64,000 nucleotides of DNA from Branchipolynoe longqiensis (GCA_030323885.1 CM059203.1:558001-622000), one strand, 5' to 3'; shown: positions 23,037 through 33,625, counted from the first letter of the stretch. The notes: generated from the letters alone by a model not told the origin. Numbers and translations are program-made.

Positions 23037-23730
23037 GTTGCATAGTCCGATGGCTTTGAGTCTGTTTCCATATTTTTTAGACAATCTACCTTGGTGTTAT
23101 AGCAGACGGGGTTGAGCGAATGAGTTGAGCGTCCCTCTTCCGGTTTGGTAGATCATGGGATTTGAAATCATGGGATCGAGCCCTCGTCGAGTGAAACCAA
23201 CTTAAAAATGTATACTTGACGCTTCCAAGCCAGGCGCTCGGCATTATTAGGATATGCCAATGACTGGTTGGCTCAGTGTCAGTATAATTTGACTGAGTGG
23301 GATATCAGGTCATGGTGCTGGCAGCCTGGTCTCCCAATGGGCAGCACTATAAAGTCGCCAAGTGTGCACACTGTCACAAGTCGGTACCCATCCTGATATG
23401 ACCCTAGATGTTGCCAAGACGTAAAGCTCCAACAACCAACCAACCAACCTTCGTTTAGTTTGAAGTAACTGGATGGTGTTTTTTTTAATGGCTTACTTTG
23501 GATATATTTGAAGTGAAAAAGTGAAATTAATTTTAGCATGCAGGTCGAAATGCTGGCCGCCATTAGCTTTCAGCAGCAACGGGCTGTGTTAAATGTATTT
23601 GTATCAATCAAGCTACTTAACACATACTTAATAAGTGCACACATATCTAAGTTGGATATCTAGTCTCAAATCTAGCCAATTGTTTTTATTTAGACCATTT
23701 GATGTTTTCATCCGACTGTGAACTTTTAGT
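23037..23730 (-). mobile_element. MITE M1 copy interrupted by a SINE1
   Basis: Arm B begins 'GTTGCATAGTCCGATGGCTT' at 23037. The element resumes after the SINE at about 23450 ('TTTAGTTTGAAGTAA') and ends in arm A ('GATGTTTTCATCCGACTGTG'). Orientation is opposite to the copy at 24853. Confidence 0.75.
23104..23449 (+). mobile_element. SINE1 (head b) inside M1
   Basis: Head 'GAGCGAATGAGTTGAGCGTC', body 'GGGCAGCACTATAAAGTCGC', tail 'GACGTAAAGCTCCAACAACC' followed by AACC repeats. Nearly full length and nested in the M1 copy. Confidence 0.85.
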
Positions 23731-23819
23731 AGCGCGTATCGCTGAGGGCGGTGCATGGCGGGAAGCACCACGACCGGTGTGGTGCAATGACGGTGCGCCA
23801 TACACTCACCCCGGGGGAC

Positions 23820-23895
23820 CACTCTCCCTGATTCGCACACATGACACTGGCAGCTTGTGTGTCCCGTCACCAGGTGTGGACCCACGAGCCGTGTT
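23820..23895 (-). other. Candidate cryptic exon (minus strand)
   Basis: On the minus strand 'GTGGTCCCCCGGG' is followed by the strong donor GTGAGT. The open frame before it reads 'TSCQCHVCESGRVVPR' with several Cys. The upstream acceptor is uncertain, and the plus strand is also open. Confidence 0.25.
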
Positions 23896-24207
23896 GCTAT
23901 GGAGACCGCCCTACCCACAGCAGTTGCTATGGACACCCCTTCACCAGTTGTTATGTACCCACAGCAGTTGCTATGGACATCCCTTCACCAGTTGATCTGG
24001 TGCCAGTTGCTATGGACATCCAGTTGCTATGGACATCCAGTTGCTATGGACATCACTTCACCAGTTGATCTGGTGCCAGTTGCTATGGACATCCAGTTGC
24101 TATGGACATCCAGTTGCTATGGACATCACTTCACCAGTTGATCTGGTGCCAGTTGCTATGGATAACCCATCACTAGTCACTAGTTGCTATATACCCCCAC
24201 CCGTTGC
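23896..24207. repeat. CAGTTGCTATGGACATC minisatellite
   Basis: An 18-bp core 'CAGTTGCTATGGACATC' is combined with 'TTCACCAGTTGATCTGGTGC' in a longer unit. The array resumes at 24605-24720 after the SINE insertion. Confidence 0.9.
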
Positions 24208-24596
24208 ATCGGTCCTGAGGCCGAATCGGTAGAGCGCAGTCTTCCCATGCGGAAGGTCTGGAGTTCGATTCCCGGCCGAGTCAAGCCAATGACTTACACA
24301 TTTGATGTTTGTTGCTACCTAGCCTGGCGCTCTGCATTATTAATATTAGGATAGGGTAAGGACCGGTTAGCTCAGTGTCAGGATAATGTGGATGAGTGGG
24401 ATATCGGTCATGATGTCGGTGGCCTGGTTTTCTAGGGGGCCAGCACTATAAAGTCATCATGAGTGTGCACTGTCACAAGTCGGTACCCATCCTCATATGA
24501 CCTTAGATGTTGCTAGGATGCAAAATAACAAACGACCACAACCTGATATGACCTTAGATTTTGCCAGAATGTAAAACCCCAACAAACAAAAAACCG
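24208..24596 (+). mobile_element. SINE1 (head a) with 9-bp target duplication
   Basis: Head 'GAGGCCGAATCGGTAGAGCG', B box 'GAGTTCGATTCCCGG', body and tail complete, then a second partial tail ('CCTGATATGACCTTAGATTT'). Flanked by 'ACCCGTTGC' at 24199-24207 and 24597-24605. Inserted into the CAGTTGCTATGG minisatellite. Confidence 0.9.
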
Positions 24597-24739
24597 ACCC
24601 GTTGCCATGGACATCCTTTCATCACTTGTTCTGGACCCTGCCTGTTGCTATGGCGTTTCATGGTTGCTATGGTAGAGAGTCCGTGGTTGTATAGGGAATC
24701 CCAAGGTTGCTTGCTATGCTATGAGACCCAGACACAAAC

Positions 24740-24778
24740 GGCCCCCCCCCACTACCCCCCCCCCCCCCCCCCCCCCAG
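24740..24778. repeat. Poly-C run
   Basis: Two C runs around a short ACTA. The true length is likely uncertain. Confidence 0.8.
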
Positions 24779-24852
24779 TATACTTGTTTGAGCCTCTGAC
24801 CAGGTCATGCCCCCTCGCGGCCACACTGGACATTAACTACGCACGTAGAACA

Positions 24853-25108
24853 TTAAAGCCGCACAGTCCGATGAAAACAACGCATTTATCTAGATTTTAT
24901 TTTAAAAATCTAACTTAGGAACTTGTGCACTTATCAAATATTTGTTCCGACAGAGAAGTGAATACTGAGGCAATTTAATAGAACGGGTTACTTCAAAAGC
25001 CTATATGGTGTGAGGGTTTTGATGTGTTTGCCAAAATTAATGTATTTGCACACCATTTAAAGTTAGCTATTTAAAATATAAGTTACTTCAAACAAAGGTG
25101 AGGTAGTT
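24853..25108 (+). mobile_element. MITE M1 copy, arms A then B
   Basis: Begins 'TTAAAGCCGCACAGTCCGAT' (arm A) and runs through 'AATACTGAGGCAATTTAATA' into arm B ('ATGTATTTGCACACCATTTA'). The right tip is lost near 25108. Confidence 0.75.
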
Positions 25109-25189
25109 TGTGACTTTCTGAAAGCATGCTGTGTCTGTTTATATATAGACAAGGAGAGGCAGTTCTTAATGCTCGGGGAAACCCTTCTT

Positions 25190-26059
25190 CCAGTCCCGCC
25201 ACTCCCCACCACTCCCCGTCTTCCCCACCACTCCCCATGACTCCCCACCACTCCCCACCACTCCCCATCTTCCCCACCACTCCCCATCTTCCCCACCACT
25301 CCCCGCCACTCCCCACCACTCCCCATCTTCCCCACCACTCCCCGCCACTCCCCACCACTCCCCATCTTCCCCACCACTCCCCACCACTCCCCACCACTCC
25401 CCACCACTCCCCATCTTCCCCATCACTCCCCACCACTCCCCACCACTCCCCATCTTCCCCACCACTCCCAACCACTCTCCACCACTCCCATCCTCCCCAC
25501 CTCCCCATCACTCCCCCACCCCCCACGCCCCCTCCCCCCCACCACCCCCACTCCCCACCTCCCCCATCACCCCCCCCACCCCCCCACCACTCCCCATCCT
25601 CCCCCACCACCCCCAACCACCCTCCCACCACCCCCCATCTCCCCCACCACTCCCCATCCCTCCCCACCACTCCCACCCCCCCCCCACCACTCCCCACCCC
25701 CCCACCACCTCCCCACCCTCCCCAACCCTCCCCATCCCCCCCCATCCTCCCCATCCCCACCCCCATCCCCCCCACCACCCCCCATCACTCCCCACCACTC
25801 CCCACCACCCCCACCACTCCCCACCACTCCCCATCACCCACCCCCATCACCCCCCACCACTCCCCATCCCCCCCCCCCACCCCCCCATCACTCCCCCCCC
25901 ACCCCCCCCCACCCCCCCACCCCCTCCCCACCACCCCTCCCCACCCCCCACCACTCCCCACCACCCCCATCTCCCCCCACCACTCTCCGCCACTCCCTAT
26001 CTTCCCCACCACTCCCTACCACTCGCCACCACTCCCCACCGCTCCCCACCACTCCCCAC
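25190..26059. repeat. CCACCACTCCCC array
   Basis: Units 'CCACCACTCCCCATCTTCCC' in the first 300 bp grade into C-homopolymer-rich variants. It continues at 26180-26625 beyond a small MITE. Confidence 0.9.
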
Positions 26060-26179
26060 TGTAATGTATGTCGTTGTACGAACCCCAGAATAATACCGGA
26101 GGACATCATGACTACGTTCCAAATAAAGACAGTTAGTTGCAAACTAGATCTCACAGTGTTGGCATCAACATATATTACA
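26060..26179. mobile_element. Small MITE within the CCACCACTCC array
   Basis: A 120-bp AT-balanced block breaks the array. Its ends pair imperfectly: 'TGTAATGTATGTCGTTG' against, reading the complement, 'TGTAATATATGTTGATG'. Confidence 0.45.
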
Positions 26180-26625
26180 CCCACCACTCCCCACCACTCC
26201 CCGCCACTCCCCACACCTCCGCACCACTTCCCCCCCCCCCCTCCCCACCCCCTTCTCCCGCAGCACCTGCTCCACTACTCCCCACTCTTCACCCCTCCAC
26301 CCCTCCGCCCCCCTCTCCACCCCCCACCACAACTTCTCTTCCCTTCTCCCCCCCTCTCCACCCCCACCCCCCCACCCCCCACCTTCCCCCCATCCCACCT
26401 ACCCCACCACATCCCCTCTTCCCTTCTCCTTCTACCCACTCCCTACCCCTCCCCACCCCTCCCTACCCCTCCCCACCCCTCCCACATATCACCATCCCCA
26501 CCCAATTCCGCCCCCCCCTCCCCACCCATTCTCCCTCCCCACTCCACCTTCATATCACCCTCCCCACTCCCCTCACACACCCTCCCCACTCCACCCTTCC
26601 CCCTCCCCCATACCACGCTGCCCAC
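26180..26625. repeat. CCACCACTCC array, continued and degraded
   Basis: Starts with crisp CCACCACTCC units, then CT-rich variants such as 'CCCTACCCCTCCCCACCCCT'. Confidence 0.85.
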
Positions 26626-26746
26626 ACCCACTCAGTAGGACACTAAGTAGGTGTTGAAGTCAAGTCGCAGATGGTGCTTCTTCACGTTAATTGAATCAGG
26701 TAAAAGGTGTGGGATTGCGCTAACCACACGAGCCGTCAGTCCTCTG

Positions 26747-27085
26747 ACCCGCGCCGTGGCAGAATCGGCACAGCGCCGGCCTCGCATGCGGGATACCGGC
26801 AGTTCGCTTGCCAGTCGAGTCAAACCAATGACTTATCAAATTGATACTTGTCGCTTCCTAGCCTGGTGGTCGGCATTAATAGGATAGGACAAGAAGTGGT
26901 TAGCTCAGTGTCAGGACAATGTGACTGAGTGGAATATCGGGTCATGGTGCCGGCGGCCTGATTTGTCAGTGGGACAGCACTATAAGTGTAAACTCGCCAT
27001 GAGTGCGGACTGTCACAAGTCGGTACCCATCCTGATATGACCTTAGATGTTGTCAGGACGTCAAGCTCCAACAATCAATTAATCC
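26747..27085 (+). mobile_element. SINE1 (head a)
   Basis: 'GCGCCGTGGCAGAATCGGCA' (A box), 'GCAGTTCGCTTGCC' (diverged B box), a complete body and the tail 'GACGTCAAGCTCCAACAATC'. Bases 26630-26746 before it show nothing recognisable. Confidence 0.85.
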
Positions 27086-27518
27086 TACCCAATAGCCCGG
27101 TGACCTTGACGTTCAGACGGCCAACACAATCTGGCACTGTGCAAACAAGAGATGTAGTTCAAGTATCCGATCGTCTTGTGTTTCTGCACGTCTTTAAGTT
27201 TAAGGCAAATAATACACAGGTCGGTTATAAGCTACTTCATAAATTGACGCGAACTTTGAAGCAATTTTCGTTTTAAAGCTTCAAAGACATTTGAGGGGAA
27301 AACATGGTAGATTAATTTTGCTGTGCACACTGAGATGCTAGACATAGGCCTTATTGACTCTATATGTACTTGTCTAGTACTAGTAGTAGCATATCGGCGG
27401 GGCACACAACTGCAATGAATGCTTAGTGAGGACCAGTGCCAAGGTAAATAAGTGTCTCTTGCCAAATAACTCACCCCGTGAGACATCAGTGTGGTGGGAT
27501 TACATCTGACAATGGACG
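27086..27518. other. No recognisable feature
   Basis: Unique-looking AT-moderate sequence without supported features. Confidence 0.5.
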
Positions 27519-27994
27519 TATTCGACTGGGCCTTTCCATGCGAATATACATTTTTTTTTTTTTAATATTTCTTTTAAGATATTTCTTTAAAAAAATTCCT
27601 ATTCGACTGGGACCGGTAGTGGGTTTCTATACGTAAGAATCGAATGTGTCTTGTGGCTACATCCACAAGATCACATGGTGTATTTCAACATGGCTGATAT
27701 GGAAAGCTTGAAAGATTCAGTAGCTTCAGCCAATCAGAGCTGTTCTTTTTTAGCGCAAATGGCGGCACCCATAGAGAGCAGCCATTTGCAATTGAAAAGA
27801 ACAGCTCTGATTGGTTCTTTTCGATTGCAAATAGTGGTACCATAGAGGCCAGCCATTTGCAATGGAAAAGAACAGCTCTGATTGGCTGAAACCACTGAAG
27901 CCATTTGACTGGTCCTCTTTGCATTCGAAAACCAAGTTCACTGTGCAGTTGGGCGGAACCTAAATTTTGCGGATGGAAAGGTCCCAGTCGAATA
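27519..27994. mobile_element. Fold-back MITE with internal inverted copies
   Basis: Ends 'TATTCGACTGGGCCTTTCCA' and, complemented, 'TATTCGACTGGGACCTTTCC'. Inside, three copies of the 'CATTTGCAATNGAAAAGAAC' plus 'AGCTCTGATTGG' block occur, one inverted relative to the others. A third tip-like 'TATTCGACTGGGACC' lies at 27600. Confidence 0.65.
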
Positions 27995-28054
27995 GACCCT
28001 CTGTCTTAGCTGGTTAAATAACTGATTGTGACTTAACCCTAATCCTATCCCTAT

Positions 28055-28382
28055 GTTGGTTGGTTGTTGGAGTTTTCCGTCCTTGCAATGGCTAAGGTCA
28101 TATCAGGACGGGTACTAACTTGTGACAGTGCACACTCATGGTGGCTTTATAGTGCAGCCCCACTGGGAAATCAGGCCACTGGCACCATTACCCGTTATCC
28201 CACTCAGTCACATTATCCTGACACTGAGCTAACCAGTCCTTGCCCTATCCTATTAATGCCCATCACCAGTCTAGAAAGTGGCAAGTATCAATTTTAAAGT
28301 CATTGGTTTGACTCGACCGGGAACCGAACTCCCGACCTTCTGCATGCGAGGCCCGCGCTCTACCGATTAAAGGCCCGGTGAC
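28055..28382 (-). mobile_element. SINE1 (head a)
   Basis: Tail 'GGTTGGTTGTTGGAG' at the left, head 'CATGCGAGGCCCGCGCTCTA' near the right. Full length, moderately diverged. Confidence 0.85.
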
Positions 28383-28487
28383 TACCCTAGATGAATTAAT
28401 CAGTCATATCACATGCTACAAGTTGTTTTGTTTACAGATATGCCTAGGGAACATTTTGCGTTTTGTGCATGCATATCGCTACAAAGG

Positions 28488-29196
28488 TTAAAGCTGCATA
28501 GTCTGATCAAATATCAAATTTTCAAAACCAAACCAATTGTCTAGTTTTGATTTGACATATCTAACTTAGATACTGATTTACTTATTAAGCATTTGTTTTG
28601 CATAGAAGGCAATACTGAGCCAATTTAAAGCTGCATAGTCCGGTGGTTTTGAGTCTCTGCCATTTTCTGAGATAAATATATTAGGTTGATCATTATAAGC
28701 TGCCGTACTTTAGTTTGAAGTAATCTTGCTTTAAAATGATTAGCTTGGGATATATTTGAAGCTAAAACATACTAATTTAATTGTGGCATGCTTGCTAATA
28801 CTCTGATCCCATGGGCTTCAGCAGTAATAGGTTCTATTAAGTTGTCGTAGTACACCCTTCCATCTAGCATCAAATGCTTAATAACAGCAACAGTATCTAA
28901 GTTGGATATGTACGTTCAAAGCTAGATAAGGATTTTGCCTTTGAAAATTTGATGCTTTCATCGGACTATGCAACTTTGACATAACCTGTTACTGCAGAAA
29001 TCTATGGTGCCAGTGTTTTGGCAAGCTTGCCAAAACTAATTTTCCATGTTTACACTCAAAATATCTCAAAAGTTTACCATTTAAAATAAAAGTAACTTTA
29101 AACTAATGTAAAGTAGATACTAGTGATCGATCTAATATATTTATCTCAGAACAAATACAGAAATTCAAAACCATTGGACTATGCAACTTTAATTCA
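28488..29196 (+). mobile_element. MITE M1 with a reversed M1 nested inside
   Basis: Outer copy: arm A from 'GTTAAAGCTGCATAGTCTGA' (28488) to 'AATACTGAGCCAATTT', and arm B from about 28980 ('GACATAACCTGTTACTGC') to 'GGACTATGCAACTTTAA' (29196). Inner copy, opposite orientation, 28628-28979: arm B tip 'TAAAGCTGCATAGTCCGGTG' first, arm A tip 'CATCGGACTATGCAACTTTG' last. The outer arms rejoin as in the uninterrupted copy at 24960 ('AATACTGAGGCAATTTAATA'). Confidence 0.8.
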
Positions 29197-29198
29197 GA

Positions 29199-29365
29199 TG
29201 GGATAACCAAATGACTGGAGTTTCTGCCCCCAAGTTTGGCAGGTCGTGGGATTCAAACCCACAGGTTCAAACCCTGGTTGGGTCTAATCAATGACTTCAA
29301 AGTTGATATGTGCTGCTACCTAGCCTGCACCTTGGTGTTTCTACGATAGGGCAAAGAGCAGTGGA
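29199..29365 (+). mobile_element. SINE1 (head b) 5' fragment
   Basis: 'GGCAGGTCGTGGGATTCAAA' and 'GGTTGGGTCTAATCAATGAC' match the head b to body junction. The body ends after 'CTACGATAGGGCAAAGAGCA'. Confidence 0.65.
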
Positions 29366-29695
29366 ATGACGAAGACCAATTGTCCACAATTGAAAATTTC
29401 CCCTCCTTAATAAATTAATGTACACACAATTATTCAGTGCATCAGATATTTCGCGTGGCACTGGGCGCTAGGTGGCAGCACTGTGGCAGGGTCCTGCCGG
29501 CACCCCGCCGCTGCCCGCCGGGCACCGTCCCGCCCATGCGCACTAAACCTGGTGTAATTTGCTAATCCAGTTCCAAACGACATTAAAACATGCAGGCCTT
29601 TGGAGGCCTTTAAAACGCCATGACACAGTCACGTGTTACTACATGACCCGCCTCTCTAATGGGTCGGTTTACCAACAAATCGCCAGCGACAACTT
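29366..29695. other. No recognisable feature
   Basis: Includes a GC-rich patch near 29500 and a short palindrome 'AGGCCTTTGGAGGCCT'. No gene seen. Confidence 0.5.
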
Positions 29696-29716
29696 CCATG
29701 CTGCCAACTCGCCCCT

Positions 29717-30083
29717 ACTGGACGTGGTGGCCTAGTCGGCAGAGCGCGGGCCTCGATTGCGGAAGGTCAGGAGTTTGGTTCCCGGTCGAGTCAAACCAAT
29801 GATATTAAAATTGATACTTGTCACTTCCAAGCCTGGCACTCGGCATTAATAGGATAGGGCAAGGACTGGTTAGCTCTGTCTCCAGATAATGTGACTGAGT
29901 GGGATATCGGATCATGGTGGCAGCGGTCTGATTTCCCAGTGGGGCAGCACTATAAAGTTGCCCCAGTAGGGCAGCACTATAAAGTTGCCACGAGTGCGCA
30001 CTGTCACAAGTCGATACCCGTCCTGATATGACCTTAGATGTTACGACGACGTAAAACTTCAACAACCAACCAACTTAAAGGGC
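29717..30083 (+). mobile_element. SINE1 (head a) with 21-bp target duplication
   Basis: The flanks 29696-29716 and 30084-30104 are identical over 21 bp (core 'CATGCTGCCAACTCGCCCCT'). Head 'GTGGTGGCCTAGTCGGCAGA', B box 'GGAGTTTGGTTCCCGG', and the internal segment 'GGGCAGCACTATAAAGTTGC' present twice in tandem. Tail ends in AACC repeats. Confidence 0.95.
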
Positions 30084-30187
30084 CCATGCTGCCAACTCGC
30101 CCCTCACTCCCCTCACTCCCCTCCCACCCCGCGTTCGTATATTCCACAAGCCGATTTGGACCACATTCACATGTGTCAAAACAGGTG

Positions 30188-30510
30188 TGGTGTTCTCTGT
30201 GGCGGAGTGGTTAGAGTGTCTGACTTTTTTCTAGGTCAGACTCCTAATCTGAAGGTCAGTGGTTCGACTCCCTGTGCCCCCACCTCTGCCAATTTGGATT
30301 TCCACCACTGTGTATAACTTACAGCATCATCAAAGGCCAGTTGCTCTCATACCATGTCTATGTGGTGTGGGAGGTTAAAAATCCCTTGGGTCGGTAAAAG
30401 TGTAGGCTCAGGCTTTCTATCGACAAGCTGTCTAATGGTGAAAACAAGTCTATTCAGACTTATCCACAATAGGCAGTATAAATCTCCAAGAACAAAAACA
30501 GGGCAGGCTT
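30188..30510 (+). mobile_element. SINE2 copy
   Basis: Head 'TGTGGCGGAGTGGTTAGAGT' (A box) and 'AGTGGTTCGACTCCC' (B box). An anticodon-like arm TCAGA-CTCCTAA-TCTGA has a perfect 5-bp stem and anticodon CCT, suggesting a tRNA-Arg origin. Body 'CATCATCAAAGGCCAGTTGC' and 'AATCCCTTGGGTCGGTAAAA', 3' end 'AGGCAGTATAAATCTCCAAG'. Confidence 0.85.
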
Positions 30511-30572
30511 CATTCAGCCGTCGTCCTTAGCATTATTTATATACAGGTAACGCAGGGTTACATACAACCCCA

Positions 30573-30608
<36 letters not shown>

Positions 30609-30900
30609 CCGCATGCCACCCCCTCACGTCTCATTCTCGCATCCCCATCCCCCGTCAGTACCTCCCCGCCCACACTCCCGGTCCGCCCCCCCCCCCCCTC
30701 CCTTCCGCCCTGCCCTGAGACTTGCCTTACCCGCTTCGCCCTCGTGTCGCCCCTGTCTCGCCCCCGCCCTGAGACGGGGCCGGCGCTGCACGAGTGCCGC
30801 CCGCGTGCTCGGAGGGGCGGGTTCCCGGCCCGGTGTTCCCGGCCCGGACCCTCTCCCGGCGCCGTTTTGGTGTAAATAGTCGCCGAGCCTTTAGTCGCGG
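30573..30900. other. Poly-C run and CpG-rich segment
   Basis: A C run of about 30 at 30575-30606, then GC-rich CpG-dense sequence with a short duplication 'TTCCCGGCCCGG'. The minus strand is open (Arg/Gly/Ala-rich) up to a possible donor GTAAGG near 30733. It could be a CpG island or exon, but composition alone explains the open frames. Confidence 0.4.
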
Positions 30901-30989
30901 GGTCCCGTTACGTGGGCGGACCATTACGTATGGAGATGGTGAGGCACGGAGACCCCCCCCCCCCCCACACACACACATACCCGACTCAC

Positions 30990-31575
30990 ACACACGCAGC
31001 AGAAGGAACAGCAGCAGCAGGATCAGAAGGAACAGCAGGCGCATCAACATCAGCAGCAAGAACAGCAGCAGAAGGAACAGCCGCAGCAGCTGGAAAAGAA
31101 GAAAAGCTGGAGCAATATCTGGAGCAGAAGCAACAGCAGCCAGCAGAAGGAGCAGCAACTGGAGTAGAAGGAACACCAGCAGCTGGAGCAGAAGGAACCG
31201 CAGCAGCTGTAGCAGAAGCAACATCAGGAGCAACAGCAGCGGCAGCTGAAGCCGAAGGAACAGTAGCAGGGGCAACTGGAGCAGAAGGAGCAGCAGCAAC
31301 TGGAGCAGAAGAAGCAGCAGCTGATGGAGCAGAAGGAGCAGCAACTGGAGCAGAAAGAGCAGCAGCAACTGGAGCAGAAGAAGCAGCAGCTGATGGAGCA
31401 GAAGGAGCAGGAACATCATAAGGAACATCAGAAGAATCAGATGGAGCAGAAGGAACATCAGCATGAGTAGAAGCAGTAACAGCAGAAGGAACATCAGGAG
31501 CAGTTGGAGCAGAAGGAACAGCAGCTGGAGCAGAAGAAACCAGCAGCTGGAGAAGAAGGAACATCATCATCAGCT
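30990..31575. repeat. CAG-type triplet minisatellite
   Basis: 'GAAGGAACAGCAGCAGCTGG' and 'GGAGCAGAAGGAGCAGCAAC' units based on triplets. All frames stay open on both strands (Gln/Glu/Lys, Ala/Gly, Leu/Ala), so no single frame is favoured as coding. Confidence 0.85.
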
Positions 31576-31643
31576 AGAGCAGAAGGAAGAGGCCAGCACT
31601 GAAATATTGAAAGCCCAACTGTCCATTGAACTTGTATTCTCAC

Positions 31644-31703
31644 AATAATAGGCTTGGATTGTGCGGGCGGCGAGTTTGAGTTGAATGCAGGATTGCGTGT
31701 ACA
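31644..31703 (-). other. Candidate cryptic exon with IQ-like motif
   Basis: On the minus strand a long pyrimidine tract ends 'CACCCCAG' before the block, and 'GCCTATTATT' is followed by the donor GTGAGA. The frame reads 'YTQSCIQLKLAARTIQAYY'; 'AARTIQAYY' resembles the start of a calmodulin-binding IQ motif. Unverified. Confidence 0.3.
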
Positions 31704-31829
31704 CTGGGGTGGGTGTGGGGTGGGGGTGGGGGTGGAGAAGTGGGGGGGGGGGAGTAGGCGAGGCGGCGTGCAGTCTTGAGGATTTCATACTTACAGTTTT
31801 GTGTATGAGTTGGTTGTTGTGGGCAATAC

Positions 31830-31925
31830 GATTTATCATCTTGGACATGATGATGATGGTGATGTTCATGCTCATGATGCTGATACGATAGTGGTGGTGA
31901 TGGTGGTGGTGGTGGTGATGGCTGG
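31830..31925. repeat. GATGGT/GGTGGT simple repeat
   Basis: 'GATGATGATGGTGATGTTCA' and 'GGTGGTGATGGTGGTGGTGG'. Confidence 0.85.
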
Positions 31926-31984
31926 TAGGGGTGATTTGTTTGTTAGCTCAGTAATACTAATACTAATAGCTGTTTTACCTCCTA

Positions 31985-32432
31985 GAAATATCAAAGGTCA
32001 TATCAGGACGGGTACCGACTTGTGAAAGTGCACATTCATGGTGATTTTATAGTGCTGCCTCACTGGGAAATCAGGCACCATCTGACCATGCCCCGATATC
32101 CCACACAGTCGCATTGTCCTAATAATGTGCTAACCAGTGCTTTCCATATCCTATTAATGCTCAGCCCCAGACTAGGTGGCGACAAGTATCAATGTTGATT
32201 TTTTTTTTCTTCTTCAAGTATTTATTCATCGAATAATATCTCTTGTCAGCGCCAGAACACTGGTCTTCCGGCCGTACAGTACCCCCTTAACACATATTAA
32301 ATGATACTACCATCAGTTGTAATAGTGACTCCATTCAAATCCTGTTTGTTACTAAAAGTATTATACATTTTATAGATGAAGTATCAGCTGTAGTAGTAAC
32401 TGGATTAGGATTCGAACTCCCGACCTTCCGCA
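31985..32432 (-). mobile_element. SINE1 interrupted by a T-rich insertion
   Basis: Body from 'AAGGTCATATCAGGACGGGT' to 'GGCGACAAGTATCAATGTTG' (31985-32197), then about 200 unrelated bases starting with a T-run, then the head 'TTCGAACTCCCGACCTTCCG' at 32412-32431. The T-run suggests an inserted minus-strand retroposon. Confidence 0.7.
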
Positions 32433-32434
32433 GG

Positions 32435-32640
32435 GGTAGGTGGTGATGATGGTGATTGTGATGCTGATGCTTGTGATGACGACGTTGATGATGATGATTA
32501 TGATGACGTTGATGATGATGATCATCCCTATGTCCAATGACCAGTGCACCCTGCCCCTGTGTCCAGTAACCAGTGCACCATGCCCCACATGTCCAGTAAC
32601 CAGTGCACCATGCCCCCAGCCCCAATGGTGCTGGGTCTAA
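32435..32640. repeat. GAT simple repeat and 32-bp minisatellite
   Basis: GATGAT-rich to about 32530, then three units of 'TGTCCAGTAACCAGTGCACC' plus 'ATGCCCC'. Confidence 0.85.
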
Positions 32641-32649
32641 CCGTGCGCT

Positions 32650-33315
32650 ACCTGAACGCGGCCTGGCACAGGCAGGCGGCGGGGCGTCTGAACGTGGAAG
32701 CTGGGGGAGGCGGGGCGGGCGTCTGAACGTGGAAGCTGGGGGAGGCGGGGCGGGCGTCTGAACGTGGAAGCTGGGGGATGGGGGGGGCGTCTGAACGTGG
32801 AAGCTGGGGGAGGGAGGGGGGGGGGTGTCTGAACGTGGAAGATGGGGGAGGAAGGGGGGGGGGGTCTGAACGTGGAAGCTGGGGAGGGGGGGGCGTCTGA
32901 ACGTGGAAGCTGGGGGAGGGGGGGCGTCTGAACGTGGAAGCTGGGGGAGGGGGGGGGGCGTCTGAACGTGGAAGCTGGGGAGGGAGGGGGGGCGTCTGAA
33001 CGTGGAAGCTGGGGGAGGCGGGGCGGGCGTCTGAACGTGGAAGCTGGGGGAGGGGGGGGGGGCGTCTGAACGTGGAAGCTGGGGGAGGGAGGGGGGGCGT
33101 CTGAACGTGGAAGCTGGGGGAGGGAGGGGGGGCGTCTGAACGTGGAAGCTGGGGGAGGCGGGGCGGGCATCTGAACGTGGAAGCTGGGGGAGGGGGGGCG
33201 TCTGAACGTGGAAGCTGGGGGAGGGAGGGGGGGGGCGTCTGAACGTGGAAGCTGGGGGAGGGAGGGGGGGGGCGTCTGAACGTGGAAGCTGGGGGAGGGG
33301 GGGGCGTCTGAACGT
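32650..33315. repeat. Minisatellite GTCTGAACGTGGAAGCTGGGGGAGG
   Basis: About 21 units with a constant core 'CGTCTGAACGTGGAAGCTGG' and variable G-runs, period about 29-35 bp. Minus-strand frames give 'STFRRPP'-type repeats. Confidence 0.95.
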
Positions 33316-33414
33316 GGCCAGTGGGGGACGGGGGGGTGGTGAATACGGTGCGCCCAGTCGATAGGGGAGAACTCCCTACACGGGGTGGGCGGTGGGTGGG
33401 CGGGGGGAGATGGC

Positions 33415-33560
33415 ACAGTGCACAGTGGGTTCGTGTGATGGCTGGGTGTGTGTGTGTGTGGATGGAGGGGTGGACAGTGCACAGTGGGTTCGTGTGATGG
33501 CTGTGTGTGTGTGTATGTGGATGGAGGGGTGGACAGTGCACAGTGGGTTCCTGTGATGGC
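33415..33560. repeat. Triplicated 60-bp unit
   Basis: 'GTGCACAGTGGGTTCGTGTG' plus 'ATGGCTGTGTGTGTG' and 'GGATGGAGGGGTGGACA' repeats three times, the last unit incomplete. Confidence 0.9.
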
Positions 33561-33578
33561 TGTGTAACCCTGCGTTAC

Positions 33579-33625
33579 CTGTATCTCTATCTCCTCTCTG
33601 CTGGGCATGCTCCTCCTTGATATGT
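33579..33625 (-). other. Candidate cryptic exon (minus strand)
   Basis: Acceptor 'GGACCTCTTTTCAG' and donor 'GATACAG' followed by GTAACG bracket 47 bp on the minus strand. Open in two frames ('HIKEEHAQQRGDRDT' or 'ISRRSMPSREEIEIQ'). The donor lies inside a 22-bp sequence also present, inverted, at 30541-30562. Confidence 0.3.

Noticed and set aside
25083..26064. Gly/Trp-rich and Pro/His-rich ORFs
   Set aside because: CCACCACTCC array frames.
27735..27930. Short ORFs with repeated ELFFSIANG-like words
   Set aside because: They are the inner blocks of a fold-back MITE.
30727..31570. Leu-rich and Gln-rich ORFs
   Set aside because: CAG-type triplet repeat leaves all frames open; no frame preference.
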